In this document: piece by piece, positions 25,094-33,892 of the stretch | Layout: each line of letters starts with the position of its first letter | Numbering within the stretch: position 1 is the stretch's first letter | Assembly: GCA_036013505.1 (NCBI GenBank) | Contig: CP107851.1 | Coordinates: 1,116,001-1,180,000, forward strand | Reading direction: 5' to 3' | Length of the DNA stretch: 64,000 nucleotides | DNA from: Streptomyces sp. NBC_00510 | Lineage (GTDB): Bacteria > Actinomycetota > Actinomycetes > Streptomycetales > Streptomycetaceae | Translations under genes and position numbers: made by a program | The notes under the pieces: generated by a model | The model's input: the letters and a program-made list of their open reading frames with translations, nothing else | What the model was told of the DNA's origin: nothing | Database searches by the model: none

Positions 25094-26515
25094 ATGCCAC
25101 CCCGTACTCCCCCGCGCCCCCGCGCAGTCCTGGCCGTCGTCCTGCTGGGCGTCTTCACGTTCGCCCTGCTCCAGTCCCTGATCAACCCGGTGCTTCCCCG
25201 GCTGCAGGAGGAACTGCGCACCACACAGACGCTCATCACCTGGGTCGTCACCGCCTTCCTCCTGTCGGCGTCCGTCTTCACACCCGTCGTCGGACGCCTC
25301 GGCGACCGGTACGGCAAGGACCGGATGCTCGTCGTGGCGCTCGCCGCGCTCGCCGCGGGCTCGCTGCTCTCGGCGGTCGCCACGGACATCACCGTGATGA
25401 TCGCCGGACGGGCCGTCCAGGGCATCGGCGGCAGCGTCCTGCCGCTCGCCTTCGGGATCATCCGCGACGAGTTGCCAAGGGAGCGGATCCCCGGCGCGAT
25501 CGGCCTCGCGTCGGCACTGACCGCGGTGGGCGGCGGCATCGGCGTCGTCCTGGCCGGACCGCTCGACGACGCCCTGGGCATCCGGGCGTTGTTCTGGGTC
25601 CCCATGGTCCTCACCGCCCTCGCCGCGGTGGCGGCACGGCTCGTGGTGCCGCCCTCGCCCTCCCGGAACGAGGGGTCCGTCAGCTGGGTGTCCGCCCTGC
25701 TCATGGCCGGCTGGCTGATCGCGCTGCTCGTACCGCTGACCCAGGCCTCGGCGTGGGGGTGGTCGTCGGGCAGGGTGATCGGCCCCTTGGTCGCGGCCGT
25801 CGCGCTCGGCGCGGCCTGGGTCGTGACGGAGAGCCGCTCCGCGAGCCCGCTGGTCGACACGCGTATGCTGCGCGTCCCCGCGGTGTGGACCACCAATCTG
25901 GTCTCGCTGATGCTCGGCACGGGCGTCTTCGCCGTGCTCGGCTTCATGCCCGCCTTCCTGCAGAGCCCGCCGGAGAGCGGCTACGGCTTCGGGGCGAGCG
26001 TCACCCGGGCCGGGCTGCTCCTGCTGCCGATGACGGTGGCGATGTCCGTCTCCGGTCCGGTGTCGGTGCGGCTGACGCGCCGGCTCGGCGCGCGCACGGT
26101 GCTCACCGCCGCGGCCGTGCTCGACGTGGTCGCGCTGGCCGGGCTCGCCTTCCGGCACGACCGTGCGTGGCAGGTGGTGGTCGCGATGGTGCTGCTCGGC
26201 ACCGCCTTCGGGGGAGCCGTCGCCACGATGTCGAACGTCGTCGTGGCCGCCGTCCGCCCCGAGCAGACGGGAGTGGCGGGCGGTGTCAACGCCAACCTCC
26301 GCACCATCGGCGGCGCCCTGGGTGCCGCGCTCATGGGCGGGATCGTCGGCGCCCGCGTCGGCGACGGCGGGCTGCCCGCCGAGTCCGGGTACACCTACGG
26401 CTTCGGCGCGCTCGCTCTCGCCGGACTGGGGGCGGTCCTCGCCGCATGGCGTGTGCCCCGTCGGACCGCGGCCGGGCACACGCCCGCGAAGGAGGCGATC
26501 CTCGCCCGCTCCTGA
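25094..26515 (+). CDS. MFS transporter, DHA2-like drug exporter
   Basis: Membrane transporter of 473 residues with 12-14 hydrophobic segments. Motif A occurs as GRLGDRYGKDRMLV after segment 2, and motif C-like glycine-rich stretch as GLASALTAVGGGIGVVLAGPLDD in segment 5, both typical of proton-driven drug exporters. The second half ends with QTGVAGGVNANLRTIGGALGAALMGG, usual for the EmrB/QacA group. No Shine-Dalgarno is obvious beyond GAGAAGG before ATG 25094. It is divergent from MarR, its probable repressor. Confidence 0.9.
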   Translation: MPPRTPPRPRAVLAVVLLGVFTFALLQSLINPVLPRLQEELRTTQTLITWVVTAFLLSASVFTPVVGRLGDRYGKDRMLVVALAALAAGSLLSAVATDITVMIAGRAVQGIGGSVLPLAFGIIRDELPRERIPGAIGLASALTAVGGGIGVVLAGPLDDALGIRALFWVPMVLTALAAVAARLVVPPSPSRNEGSVSWVSALLMAGWLIALLVPLTQASAWGWSSGRVIGPLVAAVALGAAWVVTESRSASPLVDTRMLRVPAVWTTNLVSLMLGTGVFAVLGFMPAFLQSPPESGYGFGASVTRAGLLLLPMTVAMSVSGPVSVRLTRRLGARTVLTAAAVLDVVALAGLAFRHDRAWQVVVAMVLLGTAFGGAVATMSNVVVAAVRPEQTGVAGGVNANLRTIGGALGAALMGGIVGARVGDGGLPAESGYTYGFGALALAGLGAVLAAWRVPRRTAAGHTPAKEAILARS

Positions 26516-26534
26516 CGGGACGCCGGCGGCCCCT

Positions 26535-28106
26535 TCAGCGCTGGTGGACCTCGACGAGCCGGGGGACCTGGGCGGTCAGCCCCTGGTGCACGAAGTCCGT
26601 CAGGTCCTGGAGGTCCTCCGCGCGGTGCGCCTCCAGGCCGTAGCCGCGGGCGAGGTCCAGGACACCGATGCCCGCGATGTCCAGGTAGTCGCCCTCCGGG
26701 ACGTGGAGGAGCTCGGAGAACTCCTCCAGCGCGCGGTACCTGCGGTTGTTGCAGACCACGAAGGTGACCGGCACCCGGTAGCGGGCGGCGGTCCACAGGG
26801 CCGAGGTGGTGTACTGCATGGCCCCGTCGCCGATCAGGGCGACGACGGACCGCTCGGGACGTCCGAGCCGCAACCCGATGGCGGCGGGCAGGCCCCAGCC
26901 CAGGCCGCCGGCGGCGGGGTAGAACAGCGACTTGGACCGGGTGACGGTGAGCCGGTCGCGCGCCATGTCCGCGGACGTCCACTCGAGGGCGAACACGGTG
27001 TCGTCGCTCTTGCCGCACTCGATCGCGTCGAGGATCGCCTCGGCGGTGAACGCCGGCCCGGAGGTGTCCGCCGCCGTGACGGTGCGCTCGGGAGGCCAGG
27101 GCCGGTCGGCCGGGGCGGCCGCCTCGGCGAGACGCACCAGCGCGTCGGACGGGTCGCCCACGGCGAGGCGGCCGAAGGGGGCGCGGGCCGCTTCGTCCGG
27201 GTCGTCGGTGACCCCGTACACGCTGACGCCCGGCGGCAGGAAGTCGCTGCCGCTGGGCGCGTGGTACCGGAAGACGGGCGCCCCGAAGCAGAGGACGACG
27301 TCGTGACCGGAGAGCACCTCCGCGACCGCGCCGACGGCGGACGGCAACTGGCCCTGGTAGCAGCGGTGTCGCGTGGGGAACGGTGCTCGCGGCGGGCTGG
27401 GGGCCACCCACACGGGCAGCCGGGCGCGCTCGGCCAGCGCGACCGCCGCGGGGAAGCCGGTCTCGGTGTCGGCTCCCGGGCCGAGGACGAGCACCGGCGA
27501 CCCGGCGCGGCCCAGCACGCCGGCCAGCGCGTCCAGCACGTGCGGCGCCAACACGGGGCCGCCCTCGACCCCGCGGTCCATGAGGTGGGCCAGGTCGCCT
27601 TCTTCGGCGGGCTCGTTCCAGTCGTCCAGCGGTACGGACAGGTAGACCACGCCGCGCGGCGCGGAGGCGGCGAGCATCAGGCCCTTGGAGACCAGTGCCG
27701 GGCCGTCCTGCGGCCGCGGCGGTTCGCCGGACCACTTGACCAGCGGGTCGCAGAGTTTGGTCGGGTCGACGTTGGTGAGCATCGCGCCCACAGGGACGTA
27801 GCGCCGGGACTGCTGGCCGGCCATGACGACCATCGGGGTGTGGCAGCTCGCCGTGTTGGTCATGCAGCCCATCGCGTTGCCGGTGCCCGAGGCGGCGTGC
27901 AGGTTGAGGAAGCCGGTCGTGTCCGATGCCTGGGCGAAGCCGTCGGCCATCGCGATCGCGGCGCCCTCCTGGAGGGCCAGGTAGTAGGGGATGTCCTCGG
28001 GCAGTCCGGTGAGGAACGAGAGCTCGTTGGACCCGGGATTGCCGAACACCGCCTTCACCCCGTGATGGCGCAGGATTCGGTAGAAGGCATCACTGACGGT
28101 GACCAC
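26535..28106 (-). CDS. mdlC: Benzoylformate decarboxylase-like ThDP enzyme
   Basis: Thiamine-diphosphate enzyme of 523 residues, the usual length for benzoylformate decarboxylase. N-terminal PYR domain: FGNPGSNELSFLTGLPEDIPYYLALQEGAAIAMADGFAQ, containing the catalytic Glu and active-site Ser; HAASGTGNAMGCMTNT holds the active-site His. C-terminal PP domain: GDGAMQYTTSALWTAARYRVPVTFVVCNNRRY, the Mg/ThDP motif. It would decarboxylate an aryl alpha-keto acid to the aldehyde. The start is GTG at 28106, with AAGAGGA about 5 nt upstream; the frame is open further but without a better signal. It is convergent with the MFS gene. No mandelate genes are nearby, so the substrate is uncertain. Confidence 0.85.
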   Translation of the reverse strand: MVTVSDAFYRILRHHGVKAVFGNPGSNELSFLTGLPEDIPYYLALQEGAAIAMADGFAQASDTTGFLNLHAASGTGNAMGCMTNTASCHTPMVVMAGQQSRRYVPVGAMLTNVDPTKLCDPLVKWSGEPPRPQDGPALVSKGLMLAASAPRGVVYLSVPLDDWNEPAEEGDLAHLMDRGVEGGPVLAPHVLDALAGVLGRAGSPVLVLGPGADTETGFPAAVALAERARLPVWVAPSPPRAPFPTRHRCYQGQLPSAVGAVAEVLSGHDVVLCFGAPVFRYHAPSGSDFLPPGVSVYGVTDDPDEAARAPFGRLAVGDPSDALVRLAEAAAPADRPWPPERTVTAADTSGPAFTAEAILDAIECGKSDDTVFALEWTSADMARDRLTVTRSKSLFYPAAGGLGWGLPAAIGLRLGRPERSVVALIGDGAMQYTTSALWTAARYRVPVTFVVCNNRRYRALEEFSELLHVPEGDYLDIAGIGVLDLARGYGLEAHRAEDLQDLTDFVHQGLTAQVPRLVEVHQR

Positions 28107-28195
28107 GGCCGTCCTCTTACGCAAGGTGATGGACCCTGTCCCATGACCGTAGAAGTGCCGCAGGGAATCGGCAAATCGGCACGGCACCGCCATCG

Positions 28196-28619
28196 CCGGG
28201 AGCCGCTCCCGGGCGACCCGCCGGAAACGGGGACGGCGGTCAATTCCGCGTCGACAGGCGCGCATTCATCGCCGCGGAAAGGCCTGTCGCAGGTATGCCC
28301 GGTACTCCTCACCGGAAATCCCCGGACGGTACGCGGAAGCCGCCGCCACCCCAGATGCTTGCAGCGTCAAGTAGATACCGGTCGCCGCTCCCTGTCAACT
28401 CCACGTCGGGCACCCGGCGCATGAGCAGCGGTGACACCACTCACCGGACGCAGGGTCAGCCCACCCTGCCCGCAGGGAGGAAGCACCCGGCCTCCCGTGC
28501 TCCCCACGCCCCGCCACGGCCGGCACATCGCGACGGCTCTCTGTGATCTTCCCCACCGCGACCCTCCGGAATACGGGAAACGAAACTCCCAGTTGTTGCG
28601 ATGCGTTCGAGCACAACTG
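28196..28619. promoter_or_regulatory. Long intergenic region with two hairpins
   Basis: The 527-bp gap 28107-28633 has no gene I can support. CCGGGAG-CCG-CTCCCGG (28196-28212) is a compact hairpin. CAGTTGT (28590-28596) and ACAACTG (28613-28619) are perfect 7-bp arms with a 16-nt spacer, ending 3 nt before the Shine-Dalgarno of the 53-residue ORF. If transcribed, this second element would form a leader hairpin next to the ribosome site. Confidence 0.35.
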
Positions 28620-28633
28620 AACCGGAGGCAGAA

Positions 28634-28795
28634 ATGAACGGCCCACTCCCCTCGTCGGACGGCAGTGGCAGAAACACCGACGGCAGCCGGATCGTCGTCC
28701 CGCTGTGGCGGGCCCCGCTCGCGGGTGCCGGCGTCCGCGCGGAGTCGCACCCGGGCACCCAGAGTGACCGGCAGGGCTTCCGGACCCCGCGATGA
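28634..28795 (+). CDS. 53-residue ORF translationally coupled to PAP2
   Basis: Short ORF with an excellent Shine-Dalgarno (GGAGG, 5 nt before ATG 28634). Its TGA overlaps the ATG of the PAP2 phosphatase (ATGA at 28792-28795), so translation is probably coupled. The product is hydrophilic, with Arg, Ser, Gly and Pro, and has no signal or membrane segment or known motif. The PAP2 gene itself lacks an independent Shine-Dalgarno, so this ORF may mainly deliver ribosomes to it. Confidence 0.5.
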   Translation: MNGPLPSSDGSGRNTDGSRIVVPLWRAPLAGAGVRAESHPGTQSDRQGFRTPR

Positions 28796-29667
28796 GCGTC
28801 ATCGCGCCCTACGCGCACCGCGCCCGCCACCTGGCGTACGACGCCGTCTCCTGCCGGGCGGCCCATGACGGGCCCCCGGCCGCCACCGCATCCCGGCTGG
28901 TCCCGCGGAGCGCGGTCGTCGTGGCCGCCGTCATCGGCTACTTCGGCGTCCGGGGCCTGACCGACGGTTCCCAGGGCACGGCCCTGCACAACGCCGCCCG
29001 GGTCCAGGCCACCGAACGGTTCCTGCACCTGGACTGGGAGTCCCCGCTGCAGGACCTCGTCGTCGACGACCGCACCGTCACGCGGGTCCTCAACTGGATC
29101 TACATCTTCGGCCACTGGCCGGTCATCGCGCTCACCCTGCTGTGGCTGCTCTCGCGGCACCCGGAGGTGTACACCCGGGCGGCCGGCGCGATGCTGTTCT
29201 CGGGCGCGGCCGGGCTCGTCGTCTTCGCCGCGTTCCCCGTGGCCCCGCCGCGACTGGCGGCGCCGGGCATGACGGACACCGTCACCCGGCAGTCCCATGC
29301 CTACCGGGTGCTGCAGCCGCCCGCCTTCACCGACCAGTACGCGGCGATGCCGAGCCTGCACGTCGGCTGGAACCTCCTCATGACGCTGGCGGTCCTCGCC
29401 GCCACCCGGAAGGTCTGGCTCCGCGTCCTCGCCGTCGCGCTCACCGTGTCGATGGACGCCACCGTCGTCCTGACCGCCAACCACTACGTCCTGGACGCCC
29501 TCGCAGGCGCCGCCCTGGCCCACGCCGGCTGGTACGCCGCCGGACACCTCAGGTCCCGGCCCCGGTTCCGGCTCCGGCTCCGGCTCCGGCGCGGCGGGAT
29601 CGCCTCGGCGGTCAGCCGGCGGGGCCTTCCTTCCGCAACGGGGCTCCCCCGGCGGCCAGGCGCATGA
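28792..29667 (+). CDS. PAP2-family membrane phosphatase
   Basis: Polytopic membrane protein of 291 residues with six hydrophobic segments. It belongs to the PAP2 superfamily (inositol-phosphotransferase-like branch): YAAMPSLHVGW carries the first catalytic His (H190) and TANHYVLD (N230, H231, D235) the second His with its Asp. It would dephosphorylate a lipid phosphate at the outer face of the membrane. The C-terminus is Arg-rich (RFRLRLRLRRG, from a 6-bp CGGCTC tandem repeat). Translation is coupled to the 53-residue ORF. The last 56 bp overlap the convergent FMN reductase gene. Confidence 0.85.
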   Translation: MSVIAPYAHRARHLAYDAVSCRAAHDGPPAATASRLVPRSAVVVAAVIGYFGVRGLTDGSQGTALHNAARVQATERFLHLDWESPLQDLVVDDRTVTRVLNWIYIFGHWPVIALTLLWLLSRHPEVYTRAAGAMLFSGAAGLVVFAAFPVAPPRLAAPGMTDTVTRQSHAYRVLQPPAFTDQYAAMPSLHVGWNLLMTLAVLAATRKVWLRVLAVALTVSMDATVVLTANHYVLDALAGAALAHAGWYAAGHLRSRPRFRLRLRLRRGGIASAVSRRGLPSATGLPRRPGA

Positions 29668-30346
29668 GCGGGGTGTCGAAGTCGACGTCGGCGGCGGTGC
29701 GTTCGGCACGCGTGGCGTTGCCGCCGAACCGGTGCTGGTAGCCGGACCAGGCCCGGTCGGCGATCGTGTCACCGACCCCGCTGGCCATCAGCGCCGCGAG
29801 CTCGACGGCCGCCCGGCCGATGCGGTCCCCCAGCGCCGACGCGCCCCAGTCCTCGGGGGCGGCGAAGACCGACGTCGGGACGGAGAGGGCGCGCAGGTAG
29901 GCGAACATGGGGCGGACCTGGTCCTCGACCACCAGCGCATGACGCGCGCTGCCGGCCGTCGCGGCGAGCAGGACGGGCTTGGCGACGAACAGGTCGCCGT
30001 CCAGGACGTCGAAGAACGACTTGAACAGGCCGCTCACCCCGGCGGTGTAGACCGGGGTGGAGGTGATCACGCCGTCCGCGGCGGCCAGTTCGCCGATCGC
30101 CGCCTGCAGGTCCTCACCGGGATGCCCGGAGACGATCGCCCGGGCGATGTCGACGGCGAGCGGACCGAGTCCGATCGACCGGGTCGTGGCCGTACGCCCC
30201 TGCTCGCGCAGCGCGGCGACGGCCCGGTGGGCGATGCGGCCGGCCAGCAGCCGCGACGAGGAGGGATCGCCGACCCCCGCGTCGACGACGACGAGGCTGA
30301 GCGGGCGGGCGGCGGACGCGTCCGCGGCCGGCGTGCCGGTGCTCAT
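29612..30346 (-). CDS. CE1759-type NADPH-dependent FMN reductase
   Basis: Flavodoxin-fold FMN reductase of 244 residues: LVVVDAGVGDPSSSRLLAGRIAHRAVAAL (phosphate loop), VITSTPVYTAGVSGLFKSFFDVLDG (flavin loop), and HALVVEDQVRPMFAYLRALSVPTSVFA. These match the FMN reductase of the "LLM duo" pairs. It supplies reduced FMN to the monooxygenase encoded just upstream; only 3 bp separate the two genes. Its 3' end overlaps the convergent PAP2 gene by 56 bp. Confidence 0.85.
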   Translation of the reverse strand: MSTGTPAADASAARPLSLVVVDAGVGDPSSSRLLAGRIAHRAVAALREQGRTATTRSIGLGPLAVDIARAIVSGHPGEDLQAAIGELAAADGVITSTPVYTAGVSGLFKSFFDVLDGDLFVAKPVLLAATAGSARHALVVEDQVRPMFAYLRALSVPTSVFAAPEDWGASALGDRIGRAAVELAALMASGVGDTIADRAWSGYQHRFGGNATRAERTAADVDFDTPLMRLAAGGAPLRKEGPAG

Positions 30347-30349
30347 GGC

Positions 30350-31537
30350 TCAGCCTGCCAGGGGCCGGTGCGCGGCGACCGACGGATCGCTGTCCTGGTA
30401 CGGCGAGGCGCCGGTGACGTTGTCCCCGCGATTGGGGTTCGGCCGCGGCTGCCGCGGCTCGGCGTCCCCGTACTTCGCCCGCACCAGGCTCGCGTGCGTG
30501 GGCGCGTCCGGCACGCCCGGTGCGCGCAGCGAGGCCATCTCCTTGCGGAGCACCGGCACCACCTCGGTCGCCAGCAGCTCCATCTGCTCCAGGACGACCT
30601 CGACGGGCTGTCCCATGCCGTCCACGTTCCACAACTGGCGCTGGTAGTCGCCGAAGCGCTCCCGGAAGTCCATCGTCTTGTCGATGACCTCCTGCGGACT
30701 GCCCACCGACAGCGGTGTGAGCTTGCGGTACTCCTCCAGCGAGCTCCCGCGGAACAGCGGGTGGCCCTCGAAGTACGGACGGAACGCCGCGACGGCGTCC
30801 TGCGAGCGCCGGGCGATGTGCGCCTGGCCGCCGAGCCCGACGACCGCCTGCTCCGGGGTGCCGTGCCCGTGGTGCGCGAACCTCTGGCGGTAGAAGGCGA
30901 CGAGTCGTTCGAAGTGCCCGTACGGTGCGAGGACGTTGTTGGCGAAGAAGCCGTTGCCGTAGTAGGCGGCCTGCTCGGCGATCTCGGGCGTGCGGATGGA
31001 GCCGTGCCACACGAAGGGCGGCACGTCGTCCAGGGGGCGCGGGGTGGAGGTGAAGCCCTGCAGGGCGGAGCGGAAGTTGCCCTCCCAGTCGACCACGTCC
31101 TCCCGCCACAGGCGGTGCAGCAGGTTGTAGTTCTCCAGGGCGAGCTCGACACCCCGGTGGATGTCCTGCCCGAACCAGGGGTAGACCGGCGCCGTGTTGC
31201 CGCGTCCGAGGACGAGGTCGACCCGGCCCTTGGCGAGGTGCTGCAGCATCGCGTACTCCTCCGCGATGCGCACCGGGTCGTTCGTCGTGATCAGTGTCAC
31301 GGAGGTGCTCAGCGTGATCCGCTCGGTGAGCGCCGCGACGTGCCCCAGGATCGTGGTGGGCGAGGAGGGGACGAACGGCGGGTTGTGGTGCTCGCCGATG
31401 GCGAAGACGTCCAGGCCCAGCTCGTCCGCGCGCCGGGCGATGCGCACGATGGCGTCGATGCGCTCCGCCTCGCTCGGCGTGCGTCCGGTGACCGGGTCCC
31501 GGGTGACGTCGCCGACTCCGAAGATGCCGAATTGCAT
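30350..31537 (-). CDS. CE1758-type FMN-dependent luciferase-like monooxygenase
   Basis: TIM-barrel flavin monooxygenase of 395 residues: MQFGIFGVGDVTRDP at the start, LGLDVFAIGEHHNPPFVPSSPTTIL (the EHH motif of bacterial luciferase-like enzymes), VDLVLGRGNTAPVYPWFG and a Pro-rich disordered tail. It would oxygenate an unknown substrate using FMNH2 from the adjacent reductase. The ATG at 31537 begins the conserved family N-terminus. A 44-bp inverted repeat 77 bp upstream is a probable regulatory region. Confidence 0.85.
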   Translation of the reverse strand: MQFGIFGVGDVTRDPVTGRTPSEAERIDAIVRIARRADELGLDVFAIGEHHNPPFVPSSPTTILGHVAALTERITLSTSVTLITTNDPVRIAEEYAMLQHLAKGRVDLVLGRGNTAPVYPWFGQDIHRGVELALENYNLLHRLWREDVVDWEGNFRSALQGFTSTPRPLDDVPPFVWHGSIRTPEIAEQAAYYGNGFFANNVLAPYGHFERLVAFYRQRFAHHGHGTPEQAVVGLGGQAHIARRSQDAVAAFRPYFEGHPLFRGSSLEEYRKLTPLSVGSPQEVIDKTMDFRERFGDYQRQLWNVDGMGQPVEVVLEQMELLATEVVPVLRKEMASLRAPGVPDAPTHASLVRAKYGDAEPRQPRPNPNRGDNVTGASPYQDSDPSVAAHRPLAG

Positions 31538-31613
31538 GGTGGTTCGTCTTTCTTGTGCGCGGACGGACGCCCGGGGGCTTCCGGGGTCCGCGCCGGCAGG
31601 CCCGTACCCCACA

Positions 31614-31657
31614 TCTTTGACTCGTCAAGCATAGGCATATGCTTGACGAGTCAAAGA
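31614..31657. repeat. 44-bp perfect inverted repeat, tandem MarR-like operators
   Basis: Arms 31614-31633 and 31638-31657 are perfectly complementary over 20 bp with a GGCA centre. Each arm contains its own palindrome, TTGACTCGTCAA or TTGACGAGTCAA, the shape of MarR-type sites. TTGACT with TATGCT 15 nt further on occurs on both strands. It sits 19 bp after the lipoate ligase stop and 77 bp before the LLM start, so a terminator role is also possible. Confidence 0.6.
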
Positions 31658-31676
31658 CGAGGGTCGGGCGCGTGCG

Positions 31677-32741
31677 TCACGGCACGCGAGCGGTCCACTC
31701 CGCGGTGCCGAACTTCGCGGCGACGAGTTCCTCGGCGCGTGCGAGCTCCTCGGCGCTGATGCTCCCGTCCGTGAGGCCGTAGCGGGCGCGGAAGGAATCG
31801 ATCATCCGGTCGATGACGGCCTCGCGCGGCAGCCCGGTCTGGCGGCGCAACGGGTCGACGCGCTTCTGGGCGCTGCGGGTGCCCTTGTCGGACATCTTCT
31901 CGCGTCCGATGCGCAGCACCTGGAGCATCTTGTCGGCGTCGATGTCGTAGGACATCGTCACGTGGTGGAGGACCGCACCCGCGCCCCCGTCGGGGGCGAC
32001 CACGCGCTTCTGCGCGGCGCCGGCGATCTTGCCGGCCTCGGTGGCGATGTCGTTGAGCGGCTGGTACCAGGCCTTGATGCCCATGTCCCCGAGGGCGTCG
32101 AGCACCCAGTCGTCGAGGTAGGCGTAGGAGTCGGCGAAGGAGAGCCCCGACACCAGGGAGGCGGGCACCGACAGGGAGTACGTGATGGTGTTCCCGGGCT
32201 CCACGAACATCGCGCCGCCGCCCGAGATCCGCCGCACGACGGTCAGGCCGTGGCGCTCGGCGTTCTCCGCGTCGACCTCGTTGGCGAGGGACTGGAAGCT
32301 GCCGATGACGACCGCGGGTCCGCCCCATTCCCACACGCGCAGGGTCGGCGGACGGCGGCCGGCCGCGACCTGCGCGGTGATGACCTCGTCGAGGGCCATG
32401 TGCAGGGCCGGGGACTGCGGTCCCTCGTGGATCAGCTGCCAGTCGTAGTCCGTCCAGTCCGTGGCCTGGGCGAGGGCCCGCCGTACGGCGACGGCGACCC
32501 CCTCCGCGGTCAGGCCGTACATGACCGTCCCCTCGGGCAGGGCCGCCTCGATCCGGGCCGTGAGGCCGGCGGCGTCGGTGTCGGCGGGAGCGCCCTCGAG
32601 CGCCCGGTCGATGGCGGTGATCGCCTCGTCCGGCTCGAGGAAGAAGTCGCCTGCGACGCGAACATTCCGGAGGACCCCGTCGTGGTCGTCGAGGTCCACG
32701 ACCACGAGCTTGCCACCGGGCACCTTGTACTCACCGTGCAT
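31677..32741 (-). CDS. lplA: Lipoate-protein ligase-like protein
   Basis: Biotin/lipoate ligase-family protein of 354 residues. The catalytic domain runs from about residue 105: PALHMALDEVI, RVWEWGGPAVVIGSFQSLANEVD, RRISGGGAMFVEPGNTITYSL, and DIATEAGKIAGAAQKR, in which the Lys matches the lipoyl-AMP lysine. The N-terminal 90 residues (GEYKVPGGKLVVVDLDDHDGVLRNVRVAGDFFLEPDEAI) resemble the small accessory/C-terminal domain of ligases placed in front. It probably attaches lipoate to E2 or H proteins. The start at 32741 fits MHGEYKVPGGKL; Shine-Dalgarno is weak. It lies upstream of the flavin duo on the same strand. Confidence 0.8.
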   Translation of the reverse strand: MHGEYKVPGGKLVVVDLDDHDGVLRNVRVAGDFFLEPDEAITAIDRALEGAPADTDAAGLTARIEAALPEGTVMYGLTAEGVAVAVRRALAQATDWTDYDWQLIHEGPQSPALHMALDEVITAQVAAGRRPPTLRVWEWGGPAVVIGSFQSLANEVDAENAERHGLTVVRRISGGGAMFVEPGNTITYSLSVPASLVSGLSFADSYAYLDDWVLDALGDMGIKAWYQPLNDIATEAGKIAGAAQKRVVAPDGGAGAVLHHVTMSYDIDADKMLQVLRIGREKMSDKGTRSAQKRVDPLRRQTGLPREAVIDRMIDSFRARYGLTDGSISAEELARAEELVAAKFGTAEWTARVP

Positions 32742-32901
32742 GCTGACGACAACCGTCCCGGCCGCCCCTTTACTCCCGGCCGGTGCGCCGGGCTCGTACG
32801 CCGTGGGCTCCGGGCACGCCGCCGCGATGCGGATGTGCCTGTACTGACGGGCCCGGCGATGGAACACTGAATCCGCAACCAGTCGTTCAGGGGGATCCGA
32901 C

Positions 32902-33810
32902 ATGACTGCCGCCCGGCCGGGCCACGAGCCCGCCACCGGTTCGCCGCTCGCCGCGCAGCGCGGCGGGCCGACGGTGCTCCGCATCGTCCTGGGCACGCAG
33001 CTGCGCCGGCTGCGCGAGTCCCGGCAGATCAGCCGCGAGGCGGCCGGCGAGGCGATCCGCGCGTCGCACGCGAAGATCAGCCGCCTGGAGCTGGGCCGGG
33101 TGGGGTTCAAGGAGCGCGACGTCGCCGACCTCCTCACCCTGTACGGCGTGACCGACGCGCAGGAGCGCGCCGACCTGCTGGGGCTCGCCCTGCGGGCCAA
33201 CACCCCCGGCTGGTGGCACCAGTACGCCGACGTCCTGCCGAGCTGGTTCGAGACGCACATCGGCCTGGAGGAGGCCGCCCACACCATCCGCACCTACGAG
33301 GTGCAGTTCGTCCCCGGCCTGCTGCAGACGGAGGCGTACGCCCGGGCCGTCACCAGGCTCGGCCACCCCCGCGCGACCGAGCGGGAGATCAGCCGCCGTG
33401 TCGACCTGCGGATGACCCGTCAGGACCTGCTCGCCAAGGTGGACGCGCCGCAGTTGTGGGTCGTGCTCGACGAGGCCTGCCTCCACCGGCCGCTCGGCGG
33501 CGTCGAGGTGATGCGTGGTCAGCTGGAGCACCTGATGAAGGTGGCCGCGCTCCCCAACGTGACGCTGCAGATCGCCCCGTTCGACATCGGCGGTCTGGCC
33601 GCCGCCGGCGGCCCCGTCACCATCCTGCGCTTCTCGGAGCCGGACCTGCCCGACATCGTCTACCTGGAGCAGCTGACGAGCGCGCTCTACCTGGACAAGC
33701 AGGACGACGTGGAGCACTACCTGACCGTCATGGACCGGCTCGCCGCCGAGTCGCAGCCGCCCCGCAACACCGGCCGGATCCTGACCCGCCTCATCGACCG
33801 CATGGGCTGA
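32902..33810 (+). CDS. XRE-family regulator with DUF5753
   Basis: DNA-binding protein of 302 residues. The HTH (about 28-85: LRRLRESRQISREAAGEAIRASHAKISRLELGRVGFKERDVADLL) is followed by the Streptomyces-specific DUF5753 domain (WFETHIGLEEAAHTIRTYEVQFVPGLLQTEAYARAV through NVTLQIAPFDIGG). Such regulators often pair with DUF397 proteins; none is seen here, and the neighbour is a DUF574-type methyltransferase. ATG 32902 is preceded by GGGGGATC. Confidence 0.9.
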   Translation: MTAARPGHEPATGSPLAAQRGGPTVLRIVLGTQLRRLRESRQISREAAGEAIRASHAKISRLELGRVGFKERDVADLLTLYGVTDAQERADLLGLALRANTPGWWHQYADVLPSWFETHIGLEEAAHTIRTYEVQFVPGLLQTEAYARAVTRLGHPRATEREISRRVDLRMTRQDLLAKVDAPQLWVVLDEACLHRPLGGVEVMRGQLEHLMKVAALPNVTLQIAPFDIGGLAAAGGPVTILRFSEPDLPDIVYLEQLTSALYLDKQDDVEHYLTVMDRLAAESQPPRNTGRILTRLIDRMG

Positions 33811-33892
33811 GCACCACCGCCGGGGGTGAACTGCCCACGGTCTTCCCTAGGATGACGGTTGCCCGGCGTCATCGCGGAGAAGGATGGGTGTC

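Noticed and set aside
29559..29595. CGGCTC tandem repeat
   Set aside because: It encodes the Arg/Leu-rich tail of PAP2; a small coding repeat, not a mobile or CRISPR-type element.
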